Below are positions 1 through 6,322 of a stretch of 6,780 bases of DNA, in pieces. Position 1 is the first letter of the stretch. Every line of letters starts with the position of its first letter. Location of the stretch: the NCBI GenBank assembly GCA_021823555.1, contig JAKANW010000159.1, positions 1 through 6,780 on the forward strand. Direction: 5' to 3'. The position numbers were made by a program, and so were the translations under genes. Source of the stretch: Chloroflexota bacterium. Lineage in GTDB: Bacteria > Chloroflexota > Anaerolineae > Anaerolineales > Villigracilaceae. The notes beneath the pieces were generated by a model. The model was not told the DNA's origin and ran no database searches. It worked only from the letters and a program-made list of their open reading frames with translations.

Positions 1-2
1 GG

Positions 3-560
3 CTGGCAATTGAATCCTGGGGCACGCAGACCAATCTCTGGCATTATTACACCGCTGAACGCCCGCCGCTATGGATCATCCCTGCCTGGCCGATTGCGAG
101 TTTATCCATTGACCGCATAACGAGATTCCTAAACTGGATGACTGAACAAGCTGGCAAGAGAACAAAACCAACCATTCTCCATTCACTACTCTCCATCCTC
201 TACTGGCTGACCTTCGCCTCATTTCTGACCCTGATGCTGGTCTTCGTTTCCCCGACGTTTGACAAGCCCTATACACTTCTCTCGCTGGCGCTGTGCATTC
301 TCCTCACCCTCACGCCAACGGATTATCGCTATGCCCTCCTCACCTTCGTTGCAGGCGCGGGTCTTGGATATTTTCTCGAGTTGTGGGGCACCACGCGTGA
401 GTGCTGGACCTATTACACCTACCAGATACCGCCGCTGTTCGCGGTTCTGGCGCACGGCATGGCCGCGGTCGCTTTTTGGCGGGCAGGGTTGGTGCTCAAA
501 GTGATCGGCCAAAAAATTCAGGTCTTTTCCCTTTCCACTCGCAAACCACAAGAAAATTAA
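3..560 (+). CDS. Integral membrane protein of unknown function, 3' part, with an internal duplication
   Basis: The reading frame is open from the first bases of the window to TAA at 558-560, so the start lies upstream; 185 residues are visible. An ATG at 138 exists but is probably internal, because the sequence before it is in frame, protein-like and carries a motif repeated later. About five hydrophobic segments can be seen: roughly residues 21-36, 57-84, 90-104, 110-126 and 144-166. A motif of the form E-x-W-G-T-x5-W-x-Y-Y-T-x3-P-P-L occurs at residues 4-23 and again at 126-145, with 11 of 20 positions identical and no gap. Each copy follows or ends one membrane segment and precedes another, which suggests two homologous halves. 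The C-terminus is short, polar and basic, probably cytoplasmic. I do not recognise the family and propose no function. It lies upstream of the regulator's own promoter, so it is probably not part of the transporter operon. Confidence 0.8.
   Translation: MAIESWGTQTNLWHYYTAERPPLWIIPAWPIASLSIDRITRFLNWMTEQAGKRTKPTILHSLLSILYWLTFASFLTLMLVFVSPTFDKPYTLLSLALCILLTLTPTDYRYALLTFVAGAGLGYFLELWGTTRECWTYYTYQIPPLFAVLAHGMAAVAFWRAGLVLKVIGQKIQVFSLSTRKPQEN
12..71 (+). repeat. Internal protein repeat, copy 1 (E-x-W-G-T ... P-P-L motif)
   Basis: This encodes residues 4-23 of the visible membrane protein. It aligns without gaps to the copy at 378-437, sharing E, W-G-T, W, Y-Y-T and P-P-L. The similarity is at protein level; the DNA has diverged, which points to an old duplication. 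Confidence 0.7.
378..437 (+). repeat. Internal protein repeat, copy 2 (E-x-W-G-T ... P-P-L motif)
   Basis: This encodes residues 126-145, the second copy of the motif at 12-71. The invariant positions are mostly aromatic, acidic and proline residues located between two membrane segments. Such residues are the likely functional or pore-lining part of the fold, though that is inference. Confidence 0.7.
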
Positions 561-592
561 CTCTCTGGTGAAGACCAAACGTTTGTCATTCC

Positions 593-630
593 ATTTCAGT
601 TATTTTAGTCTTGACTGAAATAACTGAAAT
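593..630. promoter_or_regulatory. Operator: 18+2+18 bp inverted repeat made of four 9-bp half-sites
   Basis: The left arm (593-610) and right arm (613-630) are reverse complements at 17 of 18 positions; the exception is T606 against G617. They are separated by TT. Each arm is two copies of a 9-bp unit close to AACTGAAAT, at 593-601 and 602-610 in reverse orientation and at 613-621 and 622-630 forward. The palindrome covers the -35 box and most of the spacer of the promoter ahead of the regulator gene. Repression of that promoter by the adjacent GbsR-type protein is therefore the simplest reading. The lack of a T-run after it argues against a terminator. Confidence 0.8.
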
Positions 631-639
631 AAGTAAAAT
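611..639 (+). promoter_or_regulatory. Sigma-70-type promoter of the transporter operon
   Basis: A -35 box TTGACT (611-616) and a -10 box TAAAAT (634-639) are separated by exactly 17 bp. Each differs from consensus at one position. Transcription would start near 646, leaving a leader of only about a dozen bases before the regulator ATG at 658. The operator overlaps the -35 box and spacer, so a bound repressor would exclude RNA polymerase. Confidence 0.75.
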
Positions 640-657
640 GATGGTTTGGAGTTCACC

Positions 658-1167
658 ATGAAAAATACCGATCCCCCCGACAGTAATACCATAACCAACC
701 TCAGCTCGGAATTGACCAGCTTCATCGAAAGCATGGGAAGGTATTTCGAGAGCTATGGCATCCCCCGCATCGGGGGACGCATGTTGGGCCTCCTGCTGAT
801 CTCGCACGAACCACTCTCGGCAGAATCGATCGCTTCGGTTCTCAAGGTCAGCCGAGGCAGCATCTCCACTAACTTCCGCCTGCTGCTCGCCAGCGGGCTG
901 GCAGAAAAAGTCACCTTCCCCAGTGACCGCACGACTTACTACACCTTCCCGCTAACTGCTTGGGAAAAAGCCATGAAAGTCGAGATTGAAGGCACCGCTT
1001 CACTTGGACGACTCGCTCAACAGGGACTGGCTGCCCTGCCGGCCGATAATCCCGCACGCAGTCGCCTGGAAGGAATGGCTGAGTGGGTCAACATGATCTC
1101 TGAGGTTTACCATAAGATGTTGACCGAATGGCGCTCCAGATACCCCGACACCACACTCAAGAATTGA
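658..1167 (+). CDS. GbsR/MarR-type winged-helix transcriptional regulator
   Basis: This 169-residue protein is probably a dimeric DNA-binding repressor. Residues 34-51 (G-I-P-R-I-G-G-R then L-G-L-L-L-I-S) and the following P-L-S-A-E-S-I-A form the N-terminal helices typical of the GbsR group. The likely recognition helix spans about 65-81 (S-R-G-S-I-S ... G-L). A wing follows at about 83-97, with S-D-R-T-T-Y-Y. The C-terminal 70 residues are helical in character and probably form the dimer interface. I chose ATG 658 because GGAG (648-651) sits six bases upstream; a TTG start at 646 would lie beside the -10 box and overlap that binding site. The gene is first in the operon, 19 bp before the permease gene, and just downstream of a long palindrome over its promoter, so autoregulation plus control of the exporter is likely. 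The inducer is unknown. Confidence 0.85.
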   Translation: MKNTDPPDSNTITNLSSELTSFIESMGRYFESYGIPRIGGRMLGLLLISHEPLSAESIASVLKVSRGSISTNFRLLLASGLAEKVTFPSDRTTYYTFPLTAWEKAMKVEIEGTASLGRLAQQGLAALPADNPARSRLEGMAEWVNMISEVYHKMLTEWRSRYPDTTLKN

Positions 1168-1186
1168 AAGACTGAAGGAGTTTTAT

Positions 1187-2416
1187 ATGTTGCTCTATCT
1201 GCGCCTCGCATGGCGTAACATCTGGCGGCACCGCCGCCGAACCATCATCATCATGGTGGCTATGGGCTTCAGCCTGGCCCTCATGATGTTCTACGACGGT
1301 CTCATAGATGGCTTCAACCAGGCCATCTACGGCAACGCCATCCGCGTGCTGGGCGGCAACATCCAGGTCCACGCCGCGGGCTATCGCGAAAAAGTGGACA
1401 GCAACCCGCTTCTTCCCCTGACCGATGACTCGGCCGTCGTTAAAGCGGCTTTATCCCAGCCGAATGTGCTCGCGGCGGCGCGCCGCATCCAAACGGGCGG
1501 ACTGGTCAGCAACCGCGAAGGCGCGTTCCCCATCGGCATCATCGGCATCGAACCTGAAGCGGAACAACCCGTGAGCCTGATCTACGAACACGTCACCGCA
1601 GGACGCTGGTTGGTATCCAATGACCAGGACATGATCCTGATAGGAAAAGGACTGGCGGACGCCATGAACCTCAACATCGGTGACCGCATCACCATGGTCG
1701 GCAGTGACGTGCATAAACAGAACCGCCAGCGCACCATGACCGTGGTCGGCATCTACGACATCGGCATCCCCACCATCGAAAAGCAGGCTGTCTACATCGC
1801 GCTAGGTGAGGCCCAAAGCCTTTTCGGGCTGGACGGCCAATCCACGGAAGTGGACATCACCTTGAAAAAACTTGGACAGGAAGCCAGCGTGGTGGCTGCC
1901 CTCACCCCCATGCTGCCCGGTTATGAAGTCGAGTCCTGGGACAAGAACTACCCCGAACTTAAAAACGCGCTCAATTCCAAAGGCGCGGGTATGGGCGTTT
2001 TGTGCGTCATCATCGGGATGATGGCGGGTATCGGCATCCTGAACCTGCTGCTCATGGCAATTTACGAGCGGACACGCGAGATCGGCTTGATGGGCGCGAT
2101 GGGACTCAAACCGCGCCAGATCGCCACAATGTTCATCCTCGAAGGCGCCATGATCGGTGTGGTCGGCGCGCTGGCTGGCGTGGCCCTGGGCCTGTTGCTA
2201 AACGGGGTCCTGGGAAAGGTTGGCATGGATTACAGCCAATTCTCCAGCATGGCCGAGTATATGGCCCTGATCAGTGGACGAGTTTACCCCTCGCTGGGAT
2301 TGGGCAACCTCCTCAACCGCGTCCTCACTGTCGTTATTATTTCCACGCTGGCCGCCTGGATCCCCGCTCGTGAAGCATCCCGGCGTGAACCAGCCGAAGC
2401 GCTGCATTACGTATAG
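1187..2416 (+). CDS. ABC transporter permease, FtsX/LolE/MacB type (first of two)
   Basis: This 409-residue membrane subunit has the four-helix plan of MacB/LolCE-type permeases. It has a basic N-terminus (R-H-R-R-R-T at 14-19), TM1 at about 19-38, a large extracytoplasmic MacB_PCD-like domain at about 40-265, then TM2 (268-292), TM3 (314-341) and TM4 (377-394). The conserved cytoplasmic stretch Y-E-R-T-R-E-I-G-L-M-G-A-M-G at 293-306, after TM2, is the FtsX-family coupling region. The C-terminus ends in P-A-R-E-A-S-R-R-E-P-A-E-A-L, a hallmark of this family. AAGGAG lies six bases before ATG 1187. The family couples cytoplasmic ATP hydrolysis to movement of an external domain and moves lipoproteins, peptides or drugs rather than threading cargo through the membrane. 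It probably pairs with the second permease encoded 11 bp downstream. The substrate cannot be read from the sequence. Confidence 0.9.
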   Translation: MLLYLRLAWRNIWRHRRRTIIIMVAMGFSLALMMFYDGLIDGFNQAIYGNAIRVLGGNIQVHAAGYREKVDSNPLLPLTDDSAVVKAALSQPNVLAAARRIQTGGLVSNREGAFPIGIIGIEPEAEQPVSLIYEHVTAGRWLVSNDQDMILIGKGLADAMNLNIGDRITMVGSDVHKQNRQRTMTVVGIYDIGIPTIEKQAVYIALGEAQSLFGLDGQSTEVDITLKKLGQEASVVAALTPMLPGYEVESWDKNYPELKNALNSKGAGMGVLCVIIGMMAGIGILNLLLMAIYERTREIGLMGAMGLKPRQIATMFILEGAMIGVVGALAGVALGLLLNGVLGKVGMDYSQFSSMAEYMALISGRVYPSLGLGNLLNRVLTVVIISTLAAWIPAREASRREPAEALHYV

Positions 2417-2420
2417 GAGG
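2414..2420 (+). promoter_or_regulatory. Ribosome binding site of permease 2 overlapping the stop codon of permease 1
   Basis: The sequence TAGGAGG contains the TAG stop of permease 1 (2414-2416) as part of a strong Shine-Dalgarno site, seven bases before ATG 2428. Ribosomes ending on the first permease would uncover the start of the second. This would favour equal amounts of the two subunits. Confidence 0.7.
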
Positions 2421-2427
2421 CCCTTCG

Positions 2428-3654
2428 ATGTCCCAACTCTTCAAAATGGCCTTCCGCGACCTGTTACGCAACACACGCCGCACGCTCCTTTCGGCGCTGG
2501 CCGTCTCGGTGGGCGTAGCGCTTCTGCTCCTGATGGCCTCTGTCCTGACGGGAGAAATGCGCGGCGCTCTCCAAAACACGATCAACCTGCAAAGCGGACA
2601 CTTGCAGATACGCGCCGCTTCCTACGATGAAAACAAGGTCAGCCTGAAATGGGAAGATTTGATCACGAACCCTCAGCAGGTCATTGACCAGCTCAAGGCC
2701 ATCCCGCAAGTGACCGTGGCCACGCCGCGCCTGTTTGCCAGCGGCATCGTGACCCTTGGGGATCAGTCGCGTGGCGTACAAGTCATCGGCATTGACCCCG
2801 CCTCGGCGGCGAGCCAGCCCTTTCGTCAGGGGTTGATCGCAGGCGACTTCCTGACGCCGGACGACCGCGAGGGCATCCTGATCGGCAAACCGCTCGCCGC
2901 CAAACTGCACATCAACGTCGGCGACAAGGTCAACCTGCTGGTCAACACATCGAACGGCGATGTGCAACAGCAACTGTTCACTGTGCGCGGTGTCTACACG
3001 ACCCAGACCACCAGCTATGACGAGAACACCGTGTTCATGCCGCTCGCCAAGGCCCAGACCATCACCAGCGCAGAGAATCACGCCAGCATCATCTTTGTCC
3101 TGCTGAAGGACCGCGACCAGGCAGATGCCGTCGCCGCCGCGCTGAAATCCTCGAACTACAAGATCCTGACCTGGCGCGACATGAACCAACTGATCGTGCA
3201 GACGGAGGATTTTGCAGGCGCCTACATGGTCGTATTCTACCTGATCGTGCTGGGCATCACCGCCACCGTCGTGGCGAACACCCTGGTCATGGCCGTCTAC
3301 GAACGCACGCGCGAGATCGGCATCCTTTCCGCCATCGGCATGAAGGCCCGCCGCATCATGGCCCAGTTCCTGGTGGAGGGCGGCCTGATCGCCACCGGCG
3401 GAGTCATCGGCGGACTCGTCCTCGGCGGCTTGCTCGTGGCCTACTTTGCCCGCTACGGTTTTCCATATGACATTGGCTCGATGGGTCTCACGGGCATCTT
3501 GTTGAATGACAGAATCTATGCCTACCTGACTGTTCAGGACACGATCAACCTGACCATCGTGACCTACATCGTCACACTGATCGCATCGCTTTATCCTGCC
3601 CGACTGGCTGCCCGCATGGAGCCTGTTGAGGCATTGCATGGAATTGGAGATTAA
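2428..3654 (+). CDS. ABC transporter permease, FtsX/LolE/MacB type (second of two)
   Basis: This 408-residue paralogue of the preceding permease has the same plan. TM1 is at about 20-41, the external MacB_PCD-like domain at about 43-262, TM2 at 265-290, TM3 at 313-340 and TM4 at 372-390. The coupling stretch Y-E-R-T-R-E-I-G-I-L-S-A-I-G (291-304) and the C-terminal P-A-R-L-A-A-R-M-E-P-V-E-A-L (390-403) match permease 1 closely. The external domain contains V-I-G-I-D-P at 119-124 and I-L-I-G-K-P-L-A at 150-157, equivalent to I-I-G-I-E-P and I-L-I-G-K-G-L-A in the first permease. Otherwise the external domains differ a great deal, as expected of a LolC/LolE-like heterodimer whose halves contact different partners. 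Its stop codon is only 3 bp before the ATPase ATG. Family assignment is firm; the heterodimer is inferred. Confidence 0.9.
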   Translation: MSQLFKMAFRDLLRNTRRTLLSALAVSVGVALLLLMASVLTGEMRGALQNTINLQSGHLQIRAASYDENKVSLKWEDLITNPQQVIDQLKAIPQVTVATPRLFASGIVTLGDQSRGVQVIGIDPASAASQPFRQGLIAGDFLTPDDREGILIGKPLAAKLHINVGDKVNLLVNTSNGDVQQQLFTVRGVYTTQTTSYDENTVFMPLAKAQTITSAENHASIIFVLLKDRDQADAVAAALKSSNYKILTWRDMNQLIVQTEDFAGAYMVVFYLIVLGITATVVANTLVMAVYERTREIGILSAIGMKARRIMAQFLVEGGLIATGGVIGGLVLGGLLVAYFARYGFPYDIGSMGLTGILLNDRIYAYLTVQDTINLTIVTYIVTLIASLYPARLAARMEPVEALHGIGD

Positions 3655-3657
3655 AGA

Positions 3658-4353
<696 letters not shown>

Positions 4354-4363
4354 AGGCTTGAAA

Positions 4364-5161
4364 ATGAAGAAAATAACTTTATTCGTAATCGTCATCCTGG
4401 CATCTGCCCTCACCGCCTGCGGCAGCTCCGCCGCGCCCACTGCGATCCCCACCGTCGTTTTGGATTCCAACTCAAGCGGCAAGCCCGCCGCGGCGGCAGG
4501 GAGTGTGACCGCTTCAGGTGAGGTCGTCCCCGCGCACAAGGTGCAATTGAGCTTTCCTCTGACTGGCATCGTGAAAACCATTGAAGTCAAAATTGGAGAT
4601 AAGGTGACGGCCGGTCAAACTTTGGTCACGCTGGATACAACCATCCTCGGAGCGCAGGTCAAACAAGCGGAAGCAAATCTGGCCGCGACTCAAACCCAGC
4701 TCAAATATTTGATCCGTATCGGCACGGATCAGGAACATCTTGCCTCAGCCCAAGCAGACATTGACCGCGCTCAAGCCGCCCTCGATTCTGCGAAAGCGAC
4801 CCTGGCCGAGGCCACGCTGACGGCCCCCTTCGACGGGACCGTTGCCTCCGTGGACATCTCCCCCGCCGAAACCGTGGTACCCGGCCAAATCGTGATCACG
4901 CTCGGCGACCTGACTCATTTCCAAATCGAAACCAAAGACTTAAGCGAGCGCGATATACCGAACGTGCAAGTCGGGCAAACCGCCAACGTTTTCATCGAAG
5001 CCTTGAATCAACAATTTGCCGGTAAAGTGGCCGATATTGCACACATCTCATCCACGGTCGGCGGCGACGTGGTGTACAAAGTGACCATCAAACTGGATAC
5101 ACAACCGCAGGGTCTACTCTGGGGCATGAGCGCCGATGTGGAAATCCCGACCGGGACATAA
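4364..5161 (+). CDS. Lipoprotein membrane-fusion adaptor of the ABC exporter (HlyD/MacA-like)
   Basis: This 265-residue protein has a lipoprotein signal peptide: M-K-K, a hydrophobic core, and lipobox L-T-A-C with cysteine 19. It should be anchored to the outer face of the cytoplasmic membrane. A low-complexity Ala/Pro/Ser linker follows (about 20-46). A first half-lipoyl region comes next (about 60-92, with K-I-G-D-K-V-T-A-G-Q-T-L). A short helical hairpin at about 94-149 has an I-G-T-D-Q-E-H-L tip. The second half-lipoyl strand is at 151-163 (A-P-F-D-G-T-V). The beta-barrel and membrane-proximal part (185-262) carries D-L-S-E-R-D-I and G-G-D-V-V-Y-K-V. The hairpin is shorter than in TolC-docking MacA proteins. 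I chose ATG 4364 because the signal peptide begins there and AGAGG lies seven bases upstream; the frame stays open further upstream to a TTG at 4322 inside the ATPase gene, which would spoil the signal peptide. It is paralogous to the next gene. Confidence 0.88.
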   Translation: MKKITLFVIVILASALTACGSSAAPTAIPTVVLDSNSSGKPAAAAGSVTASGEVVPAHKVQLSFPLTGIVKTIEVKIGDKVTAGQTLVTLDTTILGAQVKQAEANLAATQTQLKYLIRIGTDQEHLASAQADIDRAQAALDSAKATLAEATLTAPFDGTVASVDISPAETVVPGQIVITLGDLTHFQIETKDLSERDIPNVQVGQTANVFIEALNQQFAGKVADIAHISSTVGGDVVYKVTIKLDTQPQGLLWGMSADVEIPTGT

Positions 5162-5183
5162 CGCGAGGTTCAGGAGATCAACG

Positions 5184-5975
5184 ATGAAAAAATTTTACCG
5201 GTCAATTCTCGCAGCGTTGGCCATGGCCCTGACCGCATATACAATTCCTGCAACCGCTGCACCGATCAAATTGGCCGCGGGAACTGTGGCCGCTTCCGCG
5301 GTTGCCGTCCCCGCGCAGACCTCCGAGATGGGATTTCTCATCTCCGGGCCAGTCAAGGAAGTGGATGTCAAGGAAGGCGATTCAGTGAAAGCTGGGCAGA
5401 CCCTGATTGTGTTGGACACGCCCGACCTGGGCTACTCGGTCGCTGCGGCAGAAGCGGTTCTTAGATCCGCGCAAGCGAACGCGAATTTGCAAAGGTACGC
5501 ACACAAGGTCTGGAATGGAAGCAAATTCATTTCCCTCAGCGGGCCGCCTGAACTGCGTCGGATTGCGGATGACCAGGTCCAACAGGCGCAGGCCGCCTTG
5601 GAAATCGCACAGGCCACTCTTGCCCAGAACACACTGGTCGCGCCGTATGATGGGGTTGTGGCAACAATCAACGTGGCACCAGGCGAACTTGTCCAACCTA
5701 CCCAAGTTGCCATCGTGATCGGCACACTGGATCATCTACAGATTACAACCACTGACCTGAGTGAACGTGACATCACCAAAGTGGCAATCGGACAACCTGC
5801 GACCATTCACGTCGAAGCGCTGAACCAGGATCTCAGCGGCAAGGTGGTTGCCATCTCGCCGATGGCAGATACCGTCGGCGGCGACGTGGTCTACAAAGTC
5901 ATCGTCGAGTTGGATCAACAGCCCGCAGGCTTGCGCTGGGGCATGAGCGCAGTGGTCAACATCGCAACCGAATAA
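5184..5975 (+). CDS. Secreted (non-lipidated) paralogue of the adaptor protein, HlyD/MacA-like
   Basis: This 263-residue protein has the same domain order as the preceding adaptor. Residues 150-260 align without gaps to residues 151-261 of that protein with 63 of 111 identical. Shared motifs are D-L-S-E-R-D-I, V-E-A-L-N-Q (its neighbour has I-E-A-L-N-Q), G-G-D-V-V-Y-K-V and W-G-M-S-A. The signal peptide differs. Where the neighbour has L-T-A-C at 16-19, this protein has L-T-A-Y, and a plausible signal peptidase I site A-T-A at 23-25 follows, so it is probably secreted or membrane-tethered without lipid. The half-lipoyl region is at about 55-80. The hairpin (81-149) carries an extra aromatic and Gly/Pro-rich tip at about 105-127 (with K-V-W-N-G-S-K-F and S-G-P-P-E-L). 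AGGAG (5172-5176) lies seven bases before ATG 5184, which I chose because the frame upstream runs into the neighbour's end. It is the last gene before the terminator. Confidence 0.85.
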   Translation: MKKFYRSILAALAMALTAYTIPATAAPIKLAAGTVAASAVAVPAQTSEMGFLISGPVKEVDVKEGDSVKAGQTLIVLDTPDLGYSVAAAEAVLRSAQANANLQRYAHKVWNGSKFISLSGPPELRRIADDQVQQAQAALEIAQATLAQNTLVAPYDGVVATINVAPGELVQPTQVAIVIGTLDHLQITTTDLSERDITKVAIGQPATIHVEALNQDLSGKVVAISPMADTVGGDVVYKVIVELDQQPAGLRWGMSAVVNIATE

Positions 5976-5983
5976 GTTACATG

Positions 5984-6014
5984 AAGGCCCCGCTTGCAGC
6001 GGGGCCTTTTGTTT
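5984..6014 (+). terminator. Rho-independent terminator of the transporter operon
   Basis: A perfect 10-bp stem (AAGGCCCCGC at 5984-5993 with GCGGGGCCTT at 5999-6008) closes on the five-base loop TTGCA. It is followed by a T-rich tract TTTTGTTT (6007-6014). It begins eight bases after the last adaptor's stop codon. Confidence 0.92.
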
Positions 6015-6090
6015 AATCATCGTTGCTTCCCATCTTCCGTGCTGCGCTTGAGGCGGGCACGTCATTGGAATATCAGTAGATCACAAAAAC

Positions 6091-6225
6091 GTAGTAATGA
6101 CTTCAGTCATTCGGCTAAAAAACGACTACACCCGCCCTGCCATCTCGCACCGTCGTCCACAGGATCGCTCCGCTGATGCTCGCGGCACGAATGGTGGCGG
6201 GCGGCGCCAGGGAAGTCGCCACTAC
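6091..6225. repeat. 135-bp palindromic intergenic element with imperfect terminal inverted repeats
   Basis: The ends are GTAGTAATGACTTC (6091-6104) and GAAGTCGCCACTAC (6212-6225), complementary at 11 of 14 positions with the mismatches together in the middle. A second pair lies inside: CCCGCCCTGCCAT (6131-6143) against ATGGTGGCGGG (6191-6201), also imperfect. A shorter perfect hairpin, AATGACT-TC-AGTCATT (6096-6111), overlaps the left end, and GTAGT (6091-6095) is also matched by ACTAC at 6125-6129. The element codes for nothing obvious. This layout fits a REP- or MITE-like repeat, or a structured RNA or DNA. No target-site duplication is evident, and copy number cannot be judged from one window. 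Confidence 0.5.
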
Positions 6226-6271
6226 CAAACCTTTGCATGAAGTACTGAATATAGCAAAGTCAATGCTCAGG

Positions 6272-6280
6272 TGGTATAGT
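6272..6280 (+). promoter_or_regulatory. Probable extended -10 promoter of the glycosidase gene
   Basis: The sequence TGGTATAGT matches the extended -10 pattern TGnTATAAT at all but one defined base. No good -35 box is found 17 bp upstream (TAGCAA), which is common with extended -10 promoters. Transcription would start near 6287, about 35 bases before the start codon at 6323. Confidence 0.5.
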
Positions 6281-6322
6281 CAGGCAACGCAAGCCTCTAT
6301 CTTGAAACCCGGAGTCTGACAC

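Larger units (their letters stand above)
6015..6322. other. Noncoding interval between the operon terminator and the glycosidase gene
   Basis: No convincing gene is visible on either strand. A short + strand open frame through 5994-6176 starts inside the terminator and encodes nothing recognisable. The interval holds the inverted-repeat-bounded segment at 6091-6225 and a probable promoter at 6272-6280. The remaining stretch at 6015-6090 shows nothing I can name. Confidence 0.7.

Noticed and set aside
138..560. Taking ATG 138 as the true start of the first gene
   Set aside because: The frame is open and protein-like from position 3, and residues before 138 carry a motif repeated later in the same protein. 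No good ribosome binding site precedes 138.
593..630. The long inverted repeat as a terminator of the first gene
   Set aside because: The arms are AT-rich, no T-run follows on the + strand, and the sequence contains a near-consensus promoter, so an operator explains it better.
646..657. TTG start at 646 for the regulator
   Set aside because: It would lie at about the predicted transcription start, and its second codon overlaps the GGAG that serves ATG 658.
2464..3639. A long minus-strand open frame of 391 codons opposite the second permease gene
   Set aside because: It mirrors the codon bias of the permease gene. Its translation is rich in His, Asp, Gln and Gly with no membrane segments or known motifs, and the + strand gene has intact family motifs throughout.
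5994..6176. A small + strand gene after the operon
   Set aside because: The frame begins within the terminator loop, has no ribosome binding site, and runs into the inverted-repeat element. Its translation looks random and basic.
5976..6322. CRISPR array, tRNA or riboswitch in the intergenic stretch
   Set aside because: No regularly spaced direct repeats, cloverleaf or recognisable aptamer core is visible; only a terminator, an inverted-repeat segment and a promoter-like site can be supported.
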